Of a DNA stretch of 64,000 nucleotides, positions 50,938 through 58,644 are shown in pieces. The notes beneath the pieces were generated by a model. It ran no database searches. It was not told the origin of the DNA and worked only from the letters and a program-made list of their open reading frames with translations. The translations under genes were made by a program, and so were the position numbers. Origin of the DNA: PFJX01 sp040757575 (lineage in GTDB: Bacteria; Pseudomonadota; Gammaproteobacteria; Burkholderiales; Thiobacillaceae). Where the stretch lies: positions 262,715-326,714 of the forward strand of contig JBFLXA010000002.1 in NCBI GenBank assembly GCA_040757575.1, written 5' to 3'. Position 1 is the stretch's first letter. Every line of letters starts with the position of its first letter.

Positions 50938-50971
50938 TAGCCCGGACAGGACTTGTCCGGGCTATTTTTTT
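50938..50971 (+). terminator. Rho-independent terminator after the cytochrome fusion
   Basis: TAGCCCGGACA and TGTCCGGGCTA form an 11-bp perfect stem with loop GGACT, then seven T residues. It begins 21 bp after the stop. Confidence 0.92.
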
Positions 50972-51082
50972 GTAACCCGCAAAAAAGGCTTGCATTTGTG
51001 GCCCGCAGCCACAGAATGGCGAATATAAGTAAATGCTAATTCACCCGGGCGAATGGAGAGAGCACTTGCAAAGGAGCAAGCC

Positions 51083-51226
51083 GTGGACTGGTATTCCACT
51101 TTCTTCGTCGGCCTGGTGGTGGTGGTGTTTGGTCTGGCCGCTGTGGTTTTTGTCAGCGTGGCCTTCGTCGTGCTCGCAGAAGCCCTGGTGCTGGGCTACC
51201 GTGCACTCAAACTGAAGCTGCGCTAA
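51083..51226 (+). CDS. 47-residue membrane protein
   Basis: A short frame from GTG 51083 with AAGGAG 6 nt upstream. It encodes a long hydrophobic helix (FFVGLVVVVFGLAAVVFV and on to ALVL) and ends with a basic tail (LKLKLR). Its stop overlaps the convergent lipA stop by 4 bp. It lies after the terminator of the cytochrome fusion, so has its own promoter or depends on read-through. Accessory subunits of respiratory complexes are often this kind of protein, but no family is recognised. Confidence 0.6.
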   Translation: MDWYSTFFVGLVVVVFGLAAVVFVSVAFVVLAEALVLGYRALKLKLR

Positions 51227-52158
51227 TCCAGGCCTGCTCCCGCCGCCTGACTGTCGGCGTGGTAGCTGGACCGAACCATGGGGCCGCTGGCCACATGCAG
51301 GAACCCCATCGCCCGGGCTTCCCGGGCCAGGCTGTCAAAGGTCTCCGGAGGTACGAAGCGTTCCACGGGCAGATGGTGGCCGGAGGGCTGCAAGTACTGG
51401 CCCAGGGTGAGCATGTCCACCTCATGGGCTCGCAGATCCCTCATGACTTCCAGGATTTCCGCATCAGTTTCCCCCAGCCCCAGCATGAGTCCGGACTTGG
51501 TGGGTACCTTGGGCTGGCAGGCCTTGAAGCGTTGCAGCAGCGCCAGGGAATGGGCGAAGTCCGCGCCAGGCCGGCAGGCCTTGTACAGGCGGGGCACGGT
51601 TTCCAGGTTGTGGTTGAGCACGTCCGGGGGGTTGGCGGCCAGGATGTCCAGGGCGGTTTCCAGCCGGCCCCGGAAATCGGGCACCAGGATTTCCACCCGT
51701 GTTGAGGGGGCGGTCTCCCGCAGGGCCCGTATGCAGGCGGCGAAGTGGGCGGCGCCGCCGTCCTTCAGGTCGTCCCGGTCCACGCTGGTGATGACCGCGT
51801 ATTTCAATTCCATGAGGGCCACGGTGTCTGCCAGGTGGCGGGGCTCGTCCGGGTCCGGGGCCAGGGGCTTGCCGTGGCCCACGTCACAGAAGGGGCAGCG
51901 GCGGGTGCACAGGTCCCCCAGGATCATGAAGGTTGCCGTGCCGTGGTGGAAGCACTCCCCCAGGTTGGGGCAGGCGGCTTCCTCGCACACGGTATGCAGT
52001 TTGGCCTCCCGCAGGCGGGCCTTCAGCGCCGCCACCTCCGGGGAACTGGGGGCCTTGGCCTTGATCCAGCCGGGCAGTTTCGCCCGGGGCTTGGGGATGA
52101 TCTTGATGGGGATGCGGGCGGTCTTGGCCTCGCCCCGGTGCAATAGTTTGTCTGCCAT
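51223..52158 (-). CDS. lipA: Lipoyl synthase
   Basis: A 311-residue radical-SAM enzyme that inserts two sulfurs into the octanoyl groups of E2 subunits and GcvH. The auxiliary cluster motif CEEAACPNLGEC near residue 58 and the radical-SAM motif CTRRCPFCDV near residue 84 are both intact, and the C-terminal GPMVRSSYHAD supplies the last cluster ligand. lipB is not in the adjacent sequence. It diverges from the CobW-type gene. Confidence 0.96.
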   Translation of the reverse strand: MADKLLHRGEAKTARIPIKIIPKPRAKLPGWIKAKAPSSPEVAALKARLREAKLHTVCEEAACPNLGECFHHGTATFMILGDLCTRRCPFCDVGHGKPLAPDPDEPRHLADTVALMELKYAVITSVDRDDLKDGGAAHFAACIRALRETAPSTRVEILVPDFRGRLETALDILAANPPDVLNHNLETVPRLYKACRPGADFAHSLALLQRFKACQPKVPTKSGLMLGLGETDAEILEVMRDLRAHEVDMLTLGQYLQPSGHHLPVERFVPPETFDSLAREARAMGFLHVASGPMVRSSYHADSQAAGAGLD

Positions 52159-52221
52159 GGAGCGATTCTACCGGCGGAACGCCGCGGGTTTTTATAATGG
52201 GTCCTTTCGCGAACCGACAAG

Positions 52222-53271
52222 ATGAAACCCACCTCCTCTATTCCCGTCACCCTGTTGACCGGCTTTCTCGGCAGCGGCAAGACCACCCTGCTGAACCATA
52301 TGCTGCGCCATGTGCCCCTCACGGCGGTGGTGATGAACGAGTTTGGCGAGATCGGCCTGGACCACCAGTTGCTGGAAGAAACCCGGGGGCCCCTGGCTTT
52401 GCTGTCCGGTGGCTGCGTGTGTTGCCAGGTGGTGGGCTCCCTGGCCCCCACCCTGAAGAACCTGGCCATGGGCCGGGCCGACGGCAAGCTGCCCCCCTTC
52501 GAACGGGTCATCATCGAAACCACGGGCATCGCCGATCCGGCGCCCATCCTGGACACCCTGCTCAACGACCGCTGGATCGCCGCCCGTTTTCGCATGGACG
52601 GCGTGGTGACCACCGTGGATGCAGTGCTGGGGGAGGCCCAACTGGACAGCTACCCGGAGGCCATGCGCCAGGTGGCGGTGGCCGACCGGCTGGTGATCAC
52701 CAAGACCGATCTGGCCGGGGCGGAGGATGTGGCCGCCCTGGAAGCCCGCCTGGCGGTCCTCAACCCGGCGGCAGCCCGCATCGTGGCGGTGGGGGGCGAG
52801 ACGGACCCGGCAGCCCTGTTGAACCTGGGCCTGTTCAACCCGGCGGACAAGCACCCGGACGTGACCCGCTGGCTTGCCCAGGAACGCTACAAGCCCGTGG
52901 CCTCCGGCGGCTTGTTGGGTGCTAAAGCCAAGGCCCCCGCACCGGCCCTCCATGACGAACGCATCAAAAGCTTCAGTCTCAGCTTCGATGCCCCCCTGGA
53001 ATGGGAAGGCGTCAGCGCTGCCCTGGAAATGCTCTCCGCCTTCCGCGCCAAGCAACTGCTGCGCATGAAGGCCATCGTCAACGTCCAGGGCCGGGACAAG
53101 CCCGTGGTGCTCCACGCCGTGCAACATGTGGTCTACCCGCCGGCTGAACTGGCGGCCTGGCCGGATGACGACCAGCGCAGCCGGTTCGTCTTCATCACCG
53201 ATGGCCTGGACGAGCAATTTATTAGGAAACTGCTGGAAGACTTTACGGGTTTGGCGACCCAAGGGCATTAG
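52222..53271 (+). CDS. CobW/COG0523-type GTPase (putative zinc or metal chaperone)
   Basis: A 349-residue G3E P-loop GTPase. Walker A is TGFLGSGKTTLLNHML near residue 12; the metal-binding CxCC motif is GGCVCCQV near residue 71; Walker B is VIIETTGIADPAPIL and the base motif ITKTDL near 160. The CobW C-terminal domain closes the protein. Such GTPases deliver zinc, cobalt or nickel to target enzymes. A TATAAT hexamer at 52193-52198 precedes it. No Zur or cobalt gene is nearby, so the metal is open. Confidence 0.92.
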   Translation: MKPTSSIPVTLLTGFLGSGKTTLLNHMLRHVPLTAVVMNEFGEIGLDHQLLEETRGPLALLSGGCVCCQVVGSLAPTLKNLAMGRADGKLPPFERVIIETTGIADPAPILDTLLNDRWIAARFRMDGVVTTVDAVLGEAQLDSYPEAMRQVAVADRLVITKTDLAGAEDVAALEARLAVLNPAAARIVAVGGETDPAALLNLGLFNPADKHPDVTRWLAQERYKPVASGGLLGAKAKAPAPALHDERIKSFSLSFDAPLEWEGVSAALEMLSAFRAKQLLRMKAIVNVQGRDKPVVLHAVQHVVYPPAELAAWPDDDQRSRFVFITDGLDEQFIRKLLEDFTGLATQGH

Positions 53272-53295
53272 TGTCACCATCGCGCCATCCCGGTA

Positions 53296-53399
53296 GTGAA
53301 GGGTAAAGGGGGAAGGGAACGCGCCCTTGGCGCTCAAGGGTAAAACCCCCTTCACCCTTCACCCTTCACCCTTCACCCTTCACCCTTCACCCTTCACCG
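53296..53399. repeat. Dispersed G-rich/C-rich repeat, copy B
   Basis: Starts with GTGAAGGGTAAAGGGGGAAG and contains ACGCGCCCTTGGCGCTCAAG, both shared with the repeat at 14199-14291 (the second as reverse complement, with one change). The right side is expanded into a heptamer array. Confidence 0.7.
53351..53399 (+). repeat. Tandem array of seven TTCACCC heptamers
   Basis: Six exact TTCACCC units and a final TTCACCG fill the 49 bp right up to the ATG at 53400, exactly where a ribosome-binding site should be. There is no GGAG-like site within it. Copy number changes by slippage would alter the spacing of anything upstream and so could switch translation of the P-loop gene. Confidence 0.9.
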
Positions 53400-54248
53400 A
53401 TGAAATTCACCCCCGAATCCTTCCGGGCCTGGCCCACCAAACGCATCACCCTGCTGGGCATGTCCGGTGTCGGCAAGACCTACATCTCCGGCCTGCTGCG
53501 CCGCCACGACTGGTTCCACTATTCCGGCGATTACCGCATCGGCACCCGCTACCTGGACGAGCCCATCCTGGATCTCATCAAGCAGCAGGCCATGCAGGTG
53601 CCCTTCCTGAAGGAACTGCTGCGCAACGACTGGATCGATATCCGCAACAACATCAAGATCCAGGACCTGGGCCCGGTGCTCTCCTTCGTGGGCAAGCTGG
53701 GCAGCCCGGACCATGCCGGCCTTTCCCTGCCGGAATTCAGCCGTCGCCAGGCCTTGTACCGGGAAGCGGAAATCGCTGCCATGAAGGACGTGCCCGAATT
53801 CATCCGCAAGGCCCAGGACATCTACGGCTACCCCCATTTCGTCAACGACGTGGGGGGCAGCCTGTGCGAACTGGAAGACGATTCGGTCATCGACCTCCTG
53901 GCGGAACACACCCTCATCCTCTATATACAGGTCACCACCAAGGACGAGGAGGACACCCTCATCCGCCGCGCCCAGAGCGACCCCAAGCCCCTCTACTACC
54001 GGCCTGCCTTCCTGGCTGAACACCTGCCCCTGTACATGGACGAGAAAGGTCTGGAATTCGTGGCCCAGATCGAGCCCAACGACTTCACCCGCTGGGTCTT
54101 CCCCCGCCTGTTCCACTCCCGGGTGCCCCGCTACGAAGCCATCGCCGGTCCCCACGGCTATACCGTCACCTCCCAGGAGGTGGCCCAGGTGAAATCCGAG
54201 GCCGATTTCCTCGCCCTGATCGAGAAGGCCATCGCCCGCAAGGGCTGA
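53400..54248 (+). CDS. P-loop protein of unknown function
   Basis: A 282-residue cytoplasmic protein with Walker A ITLLGMSGVGKTYISGLL near residues 16-33, followed by an acidic/aromatic region and VNDVGGSLCELEDDSVIDLL near the middle. It looks kinase-like (nucleotide or shikimate-kinase fold) but lacks a recognised family tail. It ends 12 bp before metAS. The start ATG has no ribosome site and follows the heptamer array directly. Internal ATGs lie after the P-loop, so 53400 is the only sensible start. I do not recognise it more precisely. Confidence 0.8.
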   Translation: MKFTPESFRAWPTKRITLLGMSGVGKTYISGLLRRHDWFHYSGDYRIGTRYLDEPILDLIKQQAMQVPFLKELLRNDWIDIRNNIKIQDLGPVLSFVGKLGSPDHAGLSLPEFSRRQALYREAEIAAMKDVPEFIRKAQDIYGYPHFVNDVGGSLCELEDDSVIDLLAEHTLILYIQVTTKDEEDTLIRRAQSDPKPLYYRPAFLAEHLPLYMDEKGLEFVAQIEPNDFTRWVFPRLFHSRVPRYEAIAGPHGYTVTSQEVAQVKSEADFLALIEKAIARKG

Positions 54249-54260
54249 CAGGAGCAGATC

Positions 54261-55346
54261 ATGCCCATCGTCGCCCATAACGACCTGCCCACCCTGCAAC
54301 GCCTGAAGGAGGCGGGAACCACCATCGTCCTGCCCGAGGAGCGGGCCAGCGAACAGTACATCCGCGAACTCCACGTTGGCCTCTTGAACATGATGCCCGA
54401 CGCGGCCCTGGAGGCCACCGAGCGGCAGTTCTTCCGCCTGGTGGGGGAGAGCAACCCCATTGCCCAGTTCTACGTCCACCCCTTCACCCTGGACGCCATT
54501 CCCCGGGGAGAAAAGGCGGCGGCCCACATCGCCCGCTATTACGAAACCTTCGAGCAGATCCGGGCCGAAGGCCTGGACGCCCTCATCATCACCGGTGCCA
54601 ACGTTACCGGCGAAGACCTTTCCAAAGAACCCTTCTGGGGCCCCCTGGGGGAAGTGATCGACTGGGCCTGGGACAACGTCACCACCACCCTGCTGTCCTG
54701 CCTGGCCACCCATGCCGTACTGCATTTCCGCCATGGACAGCCCCGGGTCAAGCAACCCAGCAAGCGCTGGGGGGTGTTTTCCCACCGGGTGCTGGACAAG
54801 CGTCATCCCCTGGTGGCGGACGTGAACACCCGTTTCGACGTGCCCCATTCCCGCTGGAATGACGTTTCCCGGGCCCAGTTCGAAGCCGCAGGCCTGCGGG
54901 TGCTGGTGGAAAGCGACGAAGTGGGTGTCCACCTGGCCACCAGCCGGGATGGTCTGCGCATGGTGTTCTTCCAGGGGCACCCCGAATACGACACCATTTC
55001 GCTGCTGAAGGAATTCAAGCGGGATGCCCTGTTGTTCGCCCAGGGCAAGCTGCCGGTTTTCCCCCCGTTTCCCTCCAACTACGTGCCTCGTCTGGAGCAG
55101 GCCATCCTGCTGGAATGGCGGGACCGGGTGCTGGATGCGGTGGCCCGGGGCCAGTCTGCGCCCGAGTTCCCCGAGGCCCTGGTGGCCCCCAGCCTGGACA
55201 ACACCTGGCATGACACAGCCGAGGCCGTGCTCGGCAACTGGCTGGGCTGCATGTACCAGGTTACCCACCGGGAACGGAGCAAGCCATTCATGGAAGGCAT
55301 CAATCCGGACGATCCCCTAGGCATATACGGATTGACACTGCCCTGA
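54261..55346 (+). CDS. metAS: Homoserine O-succinyl/acetyltransferase (MetA family)
   Basis: A 361-residue class-I-glutamine-amidotransferase-fold enzyme that acylates homoserine for methionine synthesis. The nucleophile Cys lies in LLSCLATHAVL near residue 153, His in FSHRVLDK, Glu in GHPEYD; LNMMPDAALEATERQF is the family start motif. It is longer than E. coli MetA (309) at the C-terminus, as in other Betaproteobacteria. Acyl donor cannot be settled by eye. GGAG lies 7 nt before the ATG. No SAM or other methionine riboswitch was seen upstream. Confidence 0.92.
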   Translation: MPIVAHNDLPTLQRLKEAGTTIVLPEERASEQYIRELHVGLLNMMPDAALEATERQFFRLVGESNPIAQFYVHPFTLDAIPRGEKAAAHIARYYETFEQIRAEGLDALIITGANVTGEDLSKEPFWGPLGEVIDWAWDNVTTTLLSCLATHAVLHFRHGQPRVKQPSKRWGVFSHRVLDKRHPLVADVNTRFDVPHSRWNDVSRAQFEAAGLRVLVESDEVGVHLATSRDGLRMVFFQGHPEYDTISLLKEFKRDALLFAQGKLPVFPPFPSNYVPRLEQAILLEWRDRVLDAVARGQSAPEFPEALVAPSLDNTWHDTAEAVLGNWLGCMYQVTHRERSKPFMEGINPDDPLGIYGLTLP

Positions 55347-55358
55347 ACATGGCATAAT
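55332..55358 (+). promoter_or_regulatory. Candidate dksA promoter
   Basis: TTGACA (55332-55337) overlaps the end of metAS and is followed 15 bp later by CATAAT (55353-55358), about 50 bp before the dksA start. The spacing is short of the 17-bp ideal. Confidence 0.45.
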
Positions 55359-55408
55359 CCGCCGCTAATTTTCACGCGCATCAATATTGACCGGATGGAG
55401 GAAGCGAC

Positions 55409-56524
55409 GTGGCAACCGTAGCGAAGAAACCCGCTGGCAAGTCCAAGCAAGTTCCCGCGAAACCCGCAGCCAAGGTTGCGGCCAAGGCCGTTCCGGTCAA
55501 AGCCAAGGCGGCTGCCAAACCAGTAGCAAAAGTGGCGTCCAAGGCGACCGCCAAGCCTGTAGCCAAGGCATCGGCCAAGCCCGCCGCCAAGTCCGTGACT
55601 AAACCGGCAGCCAAGCCGGCAGCCAAACCTGTGTCGGCAAAAGCCGCGCCGAAAAGCGCAGCCAAGGCCCCCTCGAAAGCGGCGCCGAAGGCCGCAGCAA
55701 AACCTGCGACCAAGGGGAGTGCCAAATCGGTAACAAAACCGGCAGTAAAATCGGCGACCAAACCCGCCGCAAAGCCGGCCGCGAAAGCGGTTGCCAAGCC
55801 CGTGGCAAAGGCCACGTCTAAAACCACGGTCCTGAAAAAGACCTCTCCTGCTGCAAAGCCTGCGGCGGGCAAGAAGCCAGCAGCCCAGGCTGCTCCTGTT
55901 AAACCCAAGGCGGCTGCGACAACGCCGGCCAAAACCGCGCCTGCGGCCAAGCCCACTGTCCGGTCTGCCAGCGCTCCGGCCAAGCCGGCGCCGCCGACCC
56001 CTGCGCCGGTGGTCGCCAAGCCGGCCCCACAGCCAGTCGCTCAACCCACCAAGCCCAATATGAAATCTGCATCGTCCAAACCTGCCAAAAAGTCCTCCGC
56101 CAAAGCCGTATCCGGCATGCCAGCCACCGAAGCCGAACTCCTGGCCATGCCCGAAAGCGACTACATGAACGAGGCTCAACTGGCCTTTTTCAAGAACAAG
56201 CTCATGGCCATGCGGGAGGAAATCCTGGAAAACGCCCGGGAAACCGGCGAGCACCTGAAGGAAAACGAAGTCTTTGCCGACCCCAACGACCGGGCCACGG
56301 TTGAAGAAGAGAACATGCTGGAACAGCGGGTGCGGGACCGGGAACGCAAATTGCTGAAGAAGATCAACGCCTCCCTGCTGCGCATTGAGGAAGGCGAATA
56401 CGGCTACTGCCTGGAAACCGGGGAGCCCATCGGCCTGCCCCGCCTGCTGGCCCGCCCCACGGCGGAACTCTCCATTGAGGCCCAGGAAAAGCACGAGCGG
56501 CTGGAAAAGCTTTACGCAGACTGA
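55409..56524 (+). CDS. dksA: DksA with a histone H1-like N-terminal extension
   Basis: A 371-residue protein with two parts. Residues 1 to about 235 are almost wholly Ala, Lys, Pro, Ser and Val (AAKPA-type repeats), like bacterial histone H1-like proteins, and should be disordered and DNA-binding. The C-terminal 125 residues are DksA: coiled coil (LKENEVFADPNDRATVEEEN holds the conserved acidic tip) and zinc-finger region YGYCLETGEPIG..LSIEAQ. Only one of the four zinc Cys remains, as in other Zn-independent betaproteobacterial DksA proteins. DksA binds RNA polymerase with ppGpp. GTG start follows GGAGGAAG. Confidence 0.9.
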   Translation: MATVAKKPAGKSKQVPAKPAAKVAAKAVPVKAKAAAKPVAKVASKATAKPVAKASAKPAAKSVTKPAAKPAAKPVSAKAAPKSAAKAPSKAAPKAAAKPATKGSAKSVTKPAVKSATKPAAKPAAKAVAKPVAKATSKTTVLKKTSPAAKPAAGKKPAAQAAPVKPKAAATTPAKTAPAAKPTVRSASAPAKPAPPTPAPVVAKPAPQPVAQPTKPNMKSASSKPAKKSSAKAVSGMPATEAELLAMPESDYMNEAQLAFFKNKLMAMREEILENARETGEHLKENEVFADPNDRATVEEENMLEQRVRDRERKLLKKINASLLRIEEGEYGYCLETGEPIGLPRLLARPTAELSIEAQEKHERLEKLYAD

Positions 56525-56641
56525 TTGTTAGGTCTTCCGGTACGGCGTGCCTGGTCCTGGCCGGGGAGGTACCGGATGGACCTGGGGGAACCCCCTGCTG
56601 AAACAGTCTCCAGGTAAAACAATGAACGGGCCCCCTGCTGG

Positions 56642-56661
56642 TCCGGACGGTCAAGTCCGGA
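56642..56661 (+). terminator. Weak hairpin in the gap after dksA
   Basis: TCCGGAC and GTCCGGA pair around GGTCAA, in the 203-bp gap between dksA and the HDOD gene. No T-tract; TACAAAAAT follows. The gap also holds a duplicated CCCCCTGCTG at about 56590 and 56631 and no gene. Confidence 0.35.
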
Positions 56662-56727
56662 TACAAAAATGCAGCGCCTGATTCGATAATGGCAGGGCGC
56701 CCCAAATCCGGGGTAAGGAGGTCGGGG

Positions 56728-58644
56728 ATGATTTCAGACGCCAAGGAGCGGTTTGCCACCCTCAAGGCCAGCGGCATGTTGCCCTCGCCCCAAGGGGTTG
56801 CCCTGGCCGTGCTGGAGCTCACCCAGCGCCACGACGCCAGCATCCAGGACCTGACCCATCTTGTGCAGACCGACCCGGCCATGGCCGGTCGCATCCTGCG
56901 TTATGCCAACGCCGTGCATGGCGGCAGCCTGCGCCACATCGCCTCCCTGTCCCACGCCATCGTTTTCCTGGGCCTGTTCCGGGTGCGCCAGATCGCCCTG
57001 GGGTTTTCCCTGGTGGACCATTACCGCAGCGGGGCCTGTGCCGGCTTCGATTACCTGGGCTACTGGACCGCCTCCCTGGCAACAGGCATCACCGCCCAGC
57101 AGGTTTCAGCCCAGGCCCAGTGTCCGCCGGACGAAAGCTTTACCTGCGGCCTGCTGGCGGGCGTGGGGCGCCTGGCCCTGGCCACGGTCTTCCCGGTGGA
57201 ATACGACGCCCTGCTCGGGCGCGCCCTGTCGGGGCTGGAACTGCGGGAAGAGGAGCAGCAGGCCTTCGGTCTGGACCATGCCGCCCTATCGGCCGAACTG
57301 CTGGAGGACTGGGGTCTGCCGGACATCTTCTGCCAGGCGGTGCGCCACCACGAACTGCCCGCCGACGCCCCTTTCCCCGCCGGTTCCCGGGTGCAGGCCC
57401 TCACCAATGCCCTGCATTTCTCCACCAAGGTGGGCCAGCTCCTGAACCTGGACGACGCCCAGCGCTGGGAGCGGGTGCCCAGCCTCTACCACGCGGCGGC
57501 CCAGGTGGGGCTGGTGGACACGGAAGTGCCCGCCCTGGTGGAAAACGTGGTGAGCCAGTGGCAGGACTGGGGCCGGGAACTGCGCCTGCCTATCCGCGAG
57601 ATATCGGATATCCGCGACCTGCTCACCGCGCCACCCCCCGGGGACGAGAACGGTCTCAGTGCCCTGGTGGTGCTGCCCATGCGGCTGGTCCTGGCGGTGC
57701 ACACTCCGGACCTGCTGCGGGGTCTGGCAGACACCCTGGACGCCATGGGCCTGGCGGTGGATCTGGCACCGGACCATGGTTCTGCCCTGACGCTGCTTGG
57801 CGAGGGCCAGACGGACGTGGTGATCGTGGAGCTTGAGGACTGCGGTGAGGAGGCCATCCGCATCCTGCGGGAGTTGCGTGCAACCGAGGCCGGACGCCTG
57901 GCCTATTGCATCGTCCTCATACCCCGGGAAGCGGAATCCCAGGTGGCCCGCCTGATGATGGCCGGGGCCGCCGACTACCTGCTGACCGACTACACCGAGG
58001 CGGCCCTGCTGGCCCGCCTGAATGCCGCCCAGCGGGTGGTGTCCCTGCAGGGTTCCGTGCGGGCGGAGCGGGAATCCGTGGCCCGATCCTCCGGGGAATG
58101 GGCCCGCAGCAACCGCCGCCTGCTCCAGGAGGCCCTCACCGATCCCCTCACCCGGCTGCACAACCGGCGCTACGGCCTGGACCGCTTCCGGCAGGAATGG
58201 TCCTTTGCCGAGCACAGCGGCGCGCCACTGTCCTGTCTCATGCTGGATATCGACCACTTCAAGCGGGTCAACGACCAGCGGGGCCACGACGTGGGGGATC
58301 TGGTGCTCACCCAGGTGGCCCGGCTGGTGGAGGCCAACTGCCGCAAGAACGACGTGGTTTTCCGCTATGGCGGCGAAGAGTTCTGCATCATCAGCCCCGG
58401 CACTTCCCTTGTGGAAGCCACCCATTTGGGGGAGCGCATCGTATCCGCCCTGCGCAAGGCCCGGGTGGGTCGGGAATCCGACCCTTTCCCGGTCACCATC
58501 AGCGTGGGCGTGGCAACTCGCACCCCGACCACCCCAGACATGGAAAGCCTACAGGCCCAGGCAGACAAGGCGCTTTACGCAGCCAAACAGGCAGGGCGGG
58601 ATCGGGTCATGGTGGCCCGGGCTGAAGGCGGGCGCGCGTCATGA
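56728..58644 (+). CDS. HDOD / pseudo-receiver / GGDEF signalling protein
   Basis: A 638-residue cytoplasmic protein with three domains. HDOD covers about residues 10-220 (LVQTDPAMAGRILRYAN, HAIVFLGLFRVRQIAL). A receiver-like domain covers about 316-430 but the phospho-acceptor Asp is Glu in VVIVELED and the conserved Lys is lost (LLTDYTEA). GGDEF covers about 470-630 with an intact RYGGEEF loop and LMLDIDHFKRVNDQRGHDVG, so cyclic-di-GMP synthesis is likely. AAGGAGG lies 7 nt before the ATG at 56728. It overlaps the next gene by 4 bp. Confidence 0.88.
   Translation: MISDAKERFATLKASGMLPSPQGVALAVLELTQRHDASIQDLTHLVQTDPAMAGRILRYANAVHGGSLRHIASLSHAIVFLGLFRVRQIALGFSLVDHYRSGACAGFDYLGYWTASLATGITAQQVSAQAQCPPDESFTCGLLAGVGRLALATVFPVEYDALLGRALSGLELREEEQQAFGLDHAALSAELLEDWGLPDIFCQAVRHHELPADAPFPAGSRVQALTNALHFSTKVGQLLNLDDAQRWERVPSLYHAAAQVGLVDTEVPALVENVVSQWQDWGRELRLPIREISDIRDLLTAPPPGDENGLSALVVLPMRLVLAVHTPDLLRGLADTLDAMGLAVDLAPDHGSALTLLGEGQTDVVIVELEDCGEEAIRILRELRATEAGRLAYCIVLIPREAESQVARLMMAGAADYLLTDYTEAALLARLNAAQRVVSLQGSVRAERESVARSSGEWARSNRRLLQEALTDPLTRLHNRRYGLDRFRQEWSFAEHSGAPLSCLMLDIDHFKRVNDQRGHDVGDLVLTQVARLVEANCRKNDVVFRYGGEEFCIISPGTSLVEATHLGERIVSALRKARVGRESDPFPVTISVGVATRTPTTPDMESLQAQADKALYAAKQAGRDRVMVARAEGGRAS

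Noticed and set aside
53351..53399. CRISPR-like regular repeat
   Set aside because: Units are 7 bp with no spacers; a simple tandem array, not a CRISPR.
56525..56727. Cyclic-di-GMP riboswitch ahead of the GGDEF gene
   Set aside because: No GEMM-type conserved core was seen; only a weak hairpin and a duplicated decamer.
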